A DNA stretch of 8,158 nucleotides from Candidatus Enterococcus ferrettii (GTDB taxonomy: Bacteria > Bacillota > Bacilli > Lactobacillales > Enterococcaceae). Positions 1 through 6,018 of the stretch are shown here, one piece after another. The notes under the pieces were generated by a model, which worked only from the letters and a program-made list of their open reading frames with translations, searched no databases and was not told the origin of the DNA. Both the position numbers and the translations under genes were made by a program. Positions within the stretch are counted from its first letter, which is position 1. Each line of letters starts with the position of its first letter. The stretch lies in the NCBI RefSeq assembly GCF_017377655.1, contig NZ_JAFREL010000099.1:1-8158 (forward strand). Reading direction: 5' to 3'.

Positions 1-143
1 GAAAGAAATGGACTCATCGTACCAGTTTTCAATCTCTTGAACAAATCTGTTGAACATAGAATCTCACAGTTCATCCGCTGTAATTTTTGGACTAGCGGTT
101 CTTCTGCTAAGGAGTTTTTCGTTAAAATAAGTACATGTTGCAT
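1..143 (-). CDS. Response-regulator-like transcription factor, N-terminal part (partial)
   Basis: The gene runs off the left edge; 47 residues are visible. It starts at an ATG preceded by a GAAGGTGAG ribosome binding site, 17 bases after the stop of the resolvase-like gene, so it is probably co-transcribed. The first residues, MQHVLILTKN, look like the first beta strand of a receiver domain, followed by an amphipathic helix (LVQKLQRM) and a second strand (CEILCS). Where true receivers have two acidic residues after strand 1 (as in ILIVDDE), this protein has T8-K9, so a phosphate-accepting pocket is unlikely. From memory, enterococci have response-regulator-like proteins with this kind of N-terminus and a C-terminal winged helix; the DNA-binding part is outside the window, so the assignment is an inference. 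It could regulate the operon it closes. Confidence 0.6.
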   Translation of the reverse strand, partial: MQHVLILTKNSLAEEPLVQKLQRMNCEILCSTDLFKRLKTGTMSPFL

Positions 144-160
144 GGGGACTCACCTTCTCT

Positions 161-904
161 TCAAATTTTTGATGCTTTCTTCTCTTTTACGGATGGCTTA
201 GCTTCGGTTTCTTCCGTATCGATCAATACATTCCACAGGATTACCAGCGTCACAACCACACAAATAGCCACTTGTATCCACAGTTGATCAAAATAGGATT
301 CAGCTAGCTTGATACTAAATATTGCCAACAGGAAACAAATGACTAAGATAATCGCTAATTGAACTTGCTTCAACTCCTGTTGCACACGATAGGCCGTTTC
401 AATTGGTACTCGTTTTTGTTGGGCTACCTGTCGAACGGAGTTTTTCTCTACCAGAAGCCAGATCATTTCACGATAAAGCTTACGTGCTTCCGGTTCTTTG
501 CTGAACAGAGAGTAAGCATCTTTACTGCGATCTCGTTCCTTTCCTGCTTTGACCAATACCGGATGAAGCAAGCGATCATTGCGAAGTGACCAGCGAAAAA
601 CTTGGCGCCACTCCTCGATTGTTAACTGGGGAAGATTAAGCACATCCAAGGTCAGTTCTTGTATTTCCAACTGATCCAAGCAAGCCAGCAACTGGCGATA
701 ATCGCGAGAAACAACTTCCCAAGAGGCAATCACCAAGTGGTCTCCTGGTTGTGCAAAGTTCATCAAAGCTTGGAATTCACTTGTTGGTGAATACAGAGCT
801 TCCACCTCTTGTGCTCCATCAGAAAAGAGTTCGTCCACCGGATAATCCTCCAGCATATCCAATTGTTGGGTAAGTTGATACCCACGCGCATAGCCTAGGT
901 TCAT
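161..904 (-). CDS. Membrane-anchored, catalytically degenerate serine-resolvase-like protein
   Basis: This 247-residue protein keeps the layout of a small serine resolvase. Residues 1-92 match the catalytic domain (MNLGYAR, QLDML, PGDHLVIASWE, SRDYRQLL), residues 96-125 resemble a shortened dimerisation helix ending in a basic GKERDRSK, and residues 150-178 form a helix-turn-helix (SVRQVAQQKRVPIETAYRV). Residues 183-201 and 208-228 are two hydrophobic helices separated by a short loop, followed by a charged tail, giving an N-in/C-in hairpin. Resolvases normally lack membrane segments. The serine of the YARVS motif is Tyr9 here; the Asp-Arg of the LDRLGR motif are Glu63-Val64, and the active-site Arg near SGxxxxR is not seen, although Arg7 and Arg67 remain. 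Recombination is therefore unlikely; membrane-tethered DNA binding or sensing is an inference. Its ATG overlaps the upstream gene's stop (ATGA), with an AGGAAGGA ribosome binding site. Confidence 0.72.
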   Translation of the reverse strand: MNLGYARGYQLTQQLDMLEDYPVDELFSDGAQEVEALYSPTSEFQALMNFAQPGDHLVIASWEVVSRDYRQLLACLDQLEIQELTLDVLNLPQLTIEEWRQVFRWSLRNDRLLHPVLVKAGKERDRSKDAYSLFSKEPEARKLYREMIWLLVEKNSVRQVAQQKRVPIETAYRVQQELKQVQLAIILVICFLLAIFSIKLAESYFDQLWIQVAICVVVTLVILWNVLIDTEETEAKPSVKEKKASKI

Positions 905-1080
905 CGTGTCCTTCCTCTTTCCGTTGGAGTTTTTCGTCTACTACTGTCCGGATGTTGCCTATTTCGCAACAACCGAGCGAGTTTCGTTTGTAAGTCCTGT
1001 TGGCTTCGCATCAGCGAGAACAGTAAATAGCTTTGAACCAATACAATCAGGCCTAATACAGTTAATAATAAATAGACCAT
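901..1080 (-). CDS. Small basic single-pass membrane protein (59 aa)
   Basis: A short open frame fills the gap between the large surface-protein gene and the resolvase-like gene. It encodes 59 residues: a hydrophobic helix at about residues 2-23 (MVYLLLTVLGLIVLVQ...), an amphipathic stretch with Gln, Lys and Arg (about 25-42), and a strongly basic tail ending in RGRTR. The ATG lies 21 bases after the upstream stop and follows a GAGGCGAG ribosome binding site. The stop overlaps the next gene's ATG as ATGA, typical of translational coupling. Without it there would be an unexplained gap of almost 200 bases in a tightly packed operon. No family is recognised. With the basic tail on the cytoplasmic side by the positive-inside rule, it could partner the neighbouring membrane-anchored resolvase-like protein; that is an inference. 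Confidence 0.75.
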   Translation of the reverse strand: MVYLLLTVLGLIVLVQSYLLFSLMRSQQDLQTKLARLLRNRQHPDSSRRKTPTERGRTR

Positions 1081-1101
1081 ATTCTGTCTCGCCTCTTTCG
1101 T

Positions 1102-4100
1102 CTACTTGGTTTTGATTTTTCCTAGATCGTTCTTTTTGTAATCCCAGCTGTAAGGCTGTGGACCTTCCTGATTCAACTTGGGTTTTAGATAAATGGTGAT
1201 AAAGTATTCTTCGTCATTGTAAAGATCATCTCGTTGGAAAATTAATGAAGCCTTATTACTATCTGCTTCTGTTTTTCCCGCATGGCTTGTGCCATTTGCA
1301 TCTACATTTCCCAACGTCAGATAATTCCCAACTGGCTCATAGTATTCAGGAATAATTAACTTCAATTCCAATTCATCCAACGGATCGTCCATGTGATCAG
1401 CATTCACAGCAATCATTTCAAACGCTGGATTATCAGTATTCTTGCCAGATGAAATTCTTACCTGTCGTAACTGATCTACATTTTCTGTTGTTGTTCCTGA
1501 TAATCCATCGTAATCATTTGTCGTCATCCTTAAGTAGCCTTCTTCTGGTACGACCAACTGATTGGACTCTCCTACAATGACTTGACGTACGTGCAGAAGT
1601 ATATCGCCAGTCAGCGTAACATCTAATCCGCCAAGAGTTGGCTTTGTCGTTCCCGATTGATGGTTACCATCCACTGCTCCATCCCATTCATAACGGATCA
1701 TAGCCGGTCCATCTGGCGGACTGGAATCAATTAGTCCGGGTTGAGTAACTGTCTTGATTGCGTTCAGATTGATTACTTGTAATTTTGTAGAATTAGTCGT
1801 CTTATCTGCTAGTACAGGTAATTCAGCTGCTGTTTCGTGAGTAGAGTCGTAGTAGTCATAAACACGCACATTGCCTCGATCTAAAACATCCGTAGTACTA
1901 TGTCCAGCTCTTAAACGGAATGGCAGAGAATAATCATCTGCATAATAGACCACACCATTCGTATCAGCAGGGGTTACTTTAGGATTGGTTTCACTATTTG
2001 GTACTGTATTTTTGGTAGTAACAAAGACCCAAACTCGATTTTTGATTTCAATACCACTTTCTGGTTTATAGGTCACATCCACTGGATAAGGTTTAGCAAC
2101 TGTTGCTTCTTTTAAGGTTTTTAGCTGAACAGTATCCACTGTCACCTTTGTTGAAAGCTTGCTGGAATCAGAGCCGTCTTCATCTAACCCATCGCCCTGA
2201 TCACCATCTGTACTTTCATGCTTGGTTAAACTCCAAGCCATTGTTTTTGCCAGTTCTTTAAATTTGTCTGCGTCGGGAATTGCTGTGGTGATTCCAGTTA
2301 GAGGAACATGAAAGTTTTGTGCATCTAACGCATAATCATCCTCTTCAACTGTTTGCGGGCTCTTAGCATTAACCCATCTTGATGTGACAGATTGTTGGTT
2401 TTGTGTATCTGATACAAAATAAGTAACCTGCTGTGGACCGGTATTTGTTTTATCAAAGCCTAGTTTGTCCCATTCAATAGCAGCAGTAATGTCTTTAGGG
2501 TTTCGATTGATCCTCTTTTGCAACCATTCTTCGCGTGCCGCAGCGGTAGCTCCCAGCAAAATATCTTGACTATCAAAATGATCATGTACTTTTATTGACG
2601 ATGTATCCGTTGCTGCTCCATTTTTTGATCCAGTAATCAGCCACCGATCGAGTGTATTCCACCCATGATAAGTCGTAACACCGGGTTGAGTTATAGCCGT
2701 ATCGGCTAGATCCACAGAGATATTTTGACTTTTATCAATCGCTGGTGAATAATCATCCTTTATTTCGAGCGATCCAACAAATGCAGTACGACCAGAAGCA
2801 ATTCCTTCATTCTTACTAGGAGTCGTTTCATTGATGTAGTATTTCATTGTATCAACAAAATTACTCGTATCATCTGTTTCACCACCTATAAACAAGCGAT
2901 TGTTTCCAGAATCCAATACAGCTGTTGGATAAACTATCCCATCTGTAACAAAAGCTCGTACTGATCTAACTTCTAACGGACTAGTTGTATCAGCTAGATC
3001 CGACATTAAACCCGAAACAAAATAATTTGTTCCAGTTAAACTACTTGTGTAATGATCTGAATAAAACTCACCTGTTATGTCTGTTGTTGAACCAAAATAG
3101 GAAATGGACCCGTCACCATTGTCAATCATCTTTAAATTGGTATCTTTCGGATAAGTTTTAACCACTTTGTCAGTATAAGAAGTTAAATCCACTTCAATCA
3201 TTTCCGTATTGTTACTGTTTAGAACCATAAAATAGGCTTTATCTTCTGTGCAAAGCTCTTTTAATACATAAATAGAGTCGTATAACCCTTCATTTTTATC
3301 TGTTATATAAGCGTACTTCCTTTTTTTAATATTTTTTCCCGTAGTAGCATCTTTTACTTCCTCCTCGGTTGAAAATATTTGGAATGAATCTATTCTTCCA
3401 TTACTACCTTTATTATAAAAAGTGCCATACAATTTTTTAGTACTATTCAAAAAAACAGAAAGAGGTGCAATTTCTAATCCAGTCTCAGAAATCTTTACAT
3501 CAGAATTTTTTAAATTTTCAATAGAATATTCATAAGTTGAATTACCTGAAAAACCAGTATTCTTCCAACCGTTCACATTGATAGTGCCTATCGGAATCCT
3601 ACCATTAACAATACCGACAGATCCTATCCGCCCAACAATGAGTGAGTCGTCAGTATAATTACCGAATACGTCAACTTTTTTTATAATACTAGCCTTTAAA
3701 TTAGTCGCAGGATGGTTAGGGACGATAAGTTCTGTACGAGTGATATTCGCTGTGTTAGCCGTTTCATTACCAACCTTATACCTAAAAAATTTACTTTGTG
3801 TTTGTACTAAAAATTCATTATTGTCTGCATGAAAAAAAGGTGCAAGTACTCGATCAATTGTGTTAATAGCAGTACCAGTAATATTCTCTGATAGTACTTT
3901 CCCCTCAGATGTAAATACAGCAACCTTTACTAATCCGCCTAAACTAACTCCCGCAGTAGAATATAAAACGAAATAATGTCCAAAATTAGTTCTTTCAACA
4001 GCTATTACTGTCATAAGTGTTTCCCGTGGAACCAAGCTATTCTCGATGGCTGAACCTTCAATAATCGTTTTTTCTAAAATAGGAACAATATCATTATTTT

Positions 4101-4371
4101 GAAGGTAAGTATTAAATTTAGGCGCTTGGTTAATCAAAGCTTGCTCCTTGATTGTTTCTCCATCTGTTTGAACCTCAAACTCATTCGCCCCACCTTCATC
4201 CAACTTAATCGCATTTGTCGGATGTGCAGATACTTCCTCTTTTTTCTCTTTAAAACTATTCATTCCGAACACTGAACCAATACCTAGCACTGCTAAAATC
4301 AAAAATATTCCGATAACTTTTTTAACCCTCTTATTGGCAAATAATGCATAAATGGTTCTCTTCTTGTTCAC
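1102..4371 (-). CDS. Large membrane-anchored surface protein with repeated Ig-like modules (1089 aa)
   Basis: Function unknown. The start is placed at a GTG (4371), 8 bases after GAGGAGGGG; an in-frame TTG at 4392 is possible but would put the ribosome binding site inside the gene. After a basic start, residues 17-36 form a hydrophobic helix (IGIFLILAVLGIG) with no clear cleavage site, so it is probably an N-terminal anchor with the rest outside. Residues about 110-530 are beta-rich with recurring short strands, possibly a propeller (weak inference). Three modules of 134-139 residues, marked by DDYS/DDYA with Tyr at 541, 680 and 814, look like divergent Ig-like repeats. The C-terminus (about 925-1089) is beta-rich, with VVPEEGYL and IIPEYYEP, and ends near GKIKTK without LPxTG or a membrane helix. 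The N-terminal half is more AT-rich than its neighbours. Following the matrix genes, it may be an adhesin or matrix partner. Confidence 0.8.
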   Translation of the reverse strand: MNKKRTIYALFANKRVKKVIGIFLILAVLGIGSVFGMNSFKEKKEEVSAHPTNAIKLDEGGANEFEVQTDGETIKEQALINQAPKFNTYLQNNDIVPILEKTIIEGSAIENSLVPRETLMTVIAVERTNFGHYFVLYSTAGVSLGGLVKVAVFTSEGKVLSENITGTAINTIDRVLAPFFHADNNEFLVQTQSKFFRYKVGNETANTANITRTELIVPNHPATNLKASIIKKVDVFGNYTDDSLIVGRIGSVGIVNGRIPIGTINVNGWKNTGFSGNSTYEYSIENLKNSDVKISETGLEIAPLSVFLNSTKKLYGTFYNKGSNGRIDSFQIFSTEEEVKDATTGKNIKKRKYAYITDKNEGLYDSIYVLKELCTEDKAYFMVLNSNNTEMIEVDLTSYTDKVVKTYPKDTNLKMIDNGDGSISYFGSTTDITGEFYSDHYTSSLTGTNYFVSGLMSDLADTTSPLEVRSVRAFVTDGIVYPTAVLDSGNNRLFIGGETDDTSNFVDTMKYYINETTPSKNEGIASGRTAFVGSLEIKDDYSPAIDKSQNISVDLADTAITQPGVTTYHGWNTLDRWLITGSKNGAATDTSSIKVHDHFDSQDILLGATAAAREEWLQKRINRNPKDITAAIEWDKLGFDKTNTGPQQVTYFVSDTQNQQSVTSRWVNAKSPQTVEEDDYALDAQNFHVPLTGITTAIPDADKFKELAKTMAWSLTKHESTDGDQGDGLDEDGSDSSKLSTKVTVDTVQLKTLKEATVAKPYPVDVTYKPESGIEIKNRVWVFVTTKNTVPNSETNPKVTPADTNGVVYYADDYSLPFRLRAGHSTTDVLDRGNVRVYDYYDSTHETAAELPVLADKTTNSTKLQVINLNAIKTVTQPGLIDSSPPDGPAMIRYEWDGAVDGNHQSGTTKPTLGGLDVTLTGDILLHVRQVIVGESNQLVVPEEGYLRMTTNDYDGLSGTTTENVDQLRQVRISSGKNTDNPAFEMIAVNADHMDDPLDELELKLIIPEYYEPVGNYLTLGNVDANGTSHAGKTEADSNKASLIFQRDDLYNDEEYFITIYLKPKLNQEGPQPYSWDYKKNDLGKIKTK
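1700..2760 (-). repeat. Three divergent protein repeats of about 135 residues (DDY-marked)
   Basis: Within the 1089-residue protein the motif DDY(S/A) recurs with its Tyr codon starting near 2751, 2334 and 1932, spacings of 139 and 134 residues. The segment before the second and third copies is also alike: a V-T-Y strand, a polar stretch, an R(V)WV strand, then a linker leading into DDY. The first and third copies both carry a T-Q-P-G turn (ITQPGV, VTQPGL). The repeats are visible only at protein level, so they are old duplications or shared domain units. Extended bacterial Ig-like domains are the likeliest fold. Boundaries are approximate. Confidence 0.5.
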
Positions 4372-4421
4372 TGTTTTGACCCCTCCTCGCAATACTCATC
4401 AAATCAATGCTTTAGTTGTAA

Positions 4422-4442
4422 AACACTCACCTCATGAGTGTT
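4422..4442 (-). promoter_or_regulatory. Terminator-like or attenuator hairpin before the large surface gene
   Basis: On the transcribed strand AACACTCA pairs with TGAGTGTT across a 5-base loop (TGAGG), and the 3' arm runs into four T residues. This resembles a weak intrinsic terminator, but the stem is only 8 bp with few GC pairs and the T run is short, so partial termination or mRNA processing inside the operon is more likely than a true operon end. It lies about 50 bases upstream of the large gene's GTG. Confidence 0.45.
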
Positions 4443-4454
4443 GATTTAGTTAGA

Positions 4455-4478
4455 AAGGACATAGGTTCCTATGTCCTT
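4455..4478 (-). promoter_or_regulatory. Perfect inverted repeat overlapping the stop codon of the 213-aa gene
   Basis: AAGGACATAGG is followed by AA and CCTATGTCCTT, a perfect 11-bp inverted repeat on 24 bases. As RNA it would form a 10-bp stem with a GAAC tetraloop. The first bases overlap the TAA stop of the 213-residue gene. Only TTTCT follows, so it is a poor terminator by itself. It may protect the 3' end of the upstream message or separate expression of the four matrix genes from the downstream genes. As DNA it could also be an operator. The sequence is clear; the role is inferred. Confidence 0.55.
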
Positions 4479-5118
4479 ATATTTGATTTTCCACCTTCAT
4501 CTTCAAGACATCATCAATGGCTTTTAACGGTTGATCGGTTGGTGTATGTCCTTGCCACCAGGCATCCCGGTAAGCGAACTCTGCACAGTTGACTGTCTCC
4601 ACCTTCAAATAAATAGAGAATGTTGTCGCATCGTACTGCTTCGCTAAGCTATCCGATAACTTGATCGACTCAAAAAGTTTGCTGGTCTTTTTTTTAGGTT
4701 CCACAGCTTCTTTGACATAGTAGTAATAACCATCGCCACCATCTTTCCAATCAGTAGTTGCCATGTTCTCCAAAAGAAGATCTTTGCCAATCACTAACGG
4801 CAATACTTGCTTATTGGTATCGCCTGCAATCGGTGCTCGAACCTCTGGCAAGACCATCACGCGAATGAACTGCTTGATGGTTCCAGTATTTTCGATCAGG
4901 ACTTCCTTCTTAACGTCTTTACCTGTTTCTATTTCAGTAATGCCAGTAAAATCTTCCAGCAGCTTCGTTTCTACTTGCCCAACTTGAAAATCATTGGCTT
5001 TTTGATCTTGTGCTGTCATTGCTGCGTAGACAAAATAACCACCACCAATCAAAAGAAGGACAAGAGCAATAGTAAATCCCACATAAATGAGTCGCCTGTT
5101 TTTTTTCCGATTTCTCAT
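4477..5118 (-). CDS. SipW-type signal exported protein, third TasA/BsaA-like subunit (213 aa)
   Basis: A small exported protein resembling the 'alternate signal-mediated exported' proteins handled by SipW-type signal peptidases (compare the CPF_0494-type family; recall, not a search). A basic start (MRNRKKNRR) and hydrophobic core (about 10-32) are followed by MTAQDQKAN, the conserved region after the SipW cleavage site, but with Ala/Met where the two sister proteins have Ala-Trp-Ile. A KLLEDFTGI strand, KKEVLIENTG and FIRVMVLPE follow, the same order as in the sisters. The C-terminal module has W124, DGYYYY (129-134) and a T-x-K-L-F-E-S-I-K-L segment. The ATG is preceded by a near-ideal AAGGAGGG, 15 bases after the previous stop. 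It may be a minor or capping subunit; that is an inference. Confidence 0.8.
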   Translation of the reverse strand: MRNRKKNRRLIYVGFTIALVLLLIGGGYFVYAAMTAQDQKANDFQVGQVETKLLEDFTGITEIETGKDVKKEVLIENTGTIKQFIRVMVLPEVRAPIAGDTNKQVLPLVIGKDLLLENMATTDWKDGGDGYYYYVKEAVEPKKKTSKLFESIKLSDSLAKQYDATTFSIYLKVETVNCAEFAYRDAWWQGHTPTDQPLKAIDDVLKMKVENQI

Positions 5119-5133
5119 CTCTTCCCTCCTTGA

Positions 5134-6018
5134 TTAGTGCAGCTTAGTTTGATACATGTCATAAGCAAAATCGGTGGAATTAATTCCCCAATCAGAGATT
5201 AGACTTTTCGTGATATCATGGGCATCCATCAAAGGAACCAACTTGTATAGAGCACCTTTGTACTGATTGGTATAAGCTGGGTTCAAGCGAACACTTTTCA
5301 ATAGATCTTCCGTACTTTCATTTGGTTGCAGAATCTCTGAATAGTAGAAATATCCGTTTTCGTAATACCAATAGCTTGTATCACCAGCCGTCGGTTTATT
5401 TGTTTGGTCAAACAGCTTGGTTGTTTGAAAATTCAATTCCATAGCTTTTAATGGCATAGTTCGACCAGCATCGTTATAGACATAGGCCAATGAATGATCA
5501 TCCAACGAATTGCAGATTGCCTGATTTGCTTTGTAGTACTTATTGGCAGACACACCGTAGTAGTTATTAACTTTCCACGTAGTTGTATCCTTAACCTTGA
5601 TCGTATTATTTGGTAAAACACTGGTGGCCGGATAGATGACTAAATTGCCATTTCCCACTTCAACAGCTGGATTCTCCCGATGATTATCTGCCACATTCGT
5701 TTCAAAACTAACAAAAAACTCATGCAAGGAAAGTCGAACAATCGATGGTACTTCACCAATATTGGTCACGCGTATTTCTTTCTTCTTTGATATCCCAGGT
5801 GACCAGTGAAAGACTTGCGTAAAGTCTTCCTCCACCATGGCCGACAACTTTCGTTGATTGGCATCCGTTCGATTCACCCGTTCATCGGCAGAAGTAATCC
5901 ACGCATAGGTACTGCCTACTATCAATAACAGACTTAACACCAGAGAAAAGCAGGCGAACAGACCCTTACTGCGGACAAAGGTCTGAAACAAATGTTTTCG
6001 TTTTTCCTTTTGGTTCAT
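5134..6018 (-). CDS. SipW-type TasA/BsaA-like matrix protein, second subunit (294 aa)
   Basis: A probable biofilm-matrix subunit. An in-frame ATG exists at 6048, but the start is set at 6018 because GAGGAGGAG lies just before this second ATG and its ATGA overlaps the stop of the LPxTG gene. Residues 20-39 form the signal core, then AWITSADERVNR (39-50) is a textbook SipW-type site. A DANQRKLSAMVEEDF segment precedes F-H-W-S-P-G, KKKEIRVTNIG and SIVRLSLHEFF, matching the BsaA-family N-terminus. Between about 105 and 210 there is a variable insertion rich in Asn and Tyr. The C-terminal module has YWYYENGYFYY (216-226), a P-x-E-S-T-x-D-L-L segment and a final W277. Mature protein is expected outside the membrane. 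Operon position between an LPxTG anchor and another SipW-type subunit supports joint assembly. Confidence 0.85.
   Translation of the reverse strand: MNQKEKRKHLFQTFVRSKGLFACFSLVLSLLLIVGSTYAWITSADERVNRTDANQRKLSAMVEEDFTQVFHWSPGISKKKEIRVTNIGEVPSIVRLSLHEFFVSFETNVADNHRENPAVEVGNGNLVIYPATSVLPNNTIKVKDTTTWKVNNYYGVSANKYYKANQAICNSLDDHSLAYVYNDAGRTMPLKAMELNFQTTKLFDQTNKPTAGDTSYWYYENGYFYYSEILQPNESTEDLLKSVRLNPAYTNQYKGALYKLVPLMDAHDITKSLISDWGINSTDFAYDMYQTKLH

Noticed and set aside
161..904. An active site-specific recombinase controlling phase variation of the matrix operon by DNA inversion
   Set aside because: The nucleophilic serine and other active-site residues are replaced, and I found no inverted repeats flanking a promoter-sized segment within the window.
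906..1115. Plus-strand open frame of 69 residues
   Set aside because: It lies opposite the better-supported 59-residue minus-strand gene, has no convincing ribosome binding site, and runs against the direction of every other gene here.
4763..5133. Two plus-strand open frames opposite the 213-residue gene
   Set aside because: They are antisense to a gene with a recognisable signal and motifs; their composition (Cys-, Ser- and Arg-rich) is typical of antisense shadows.
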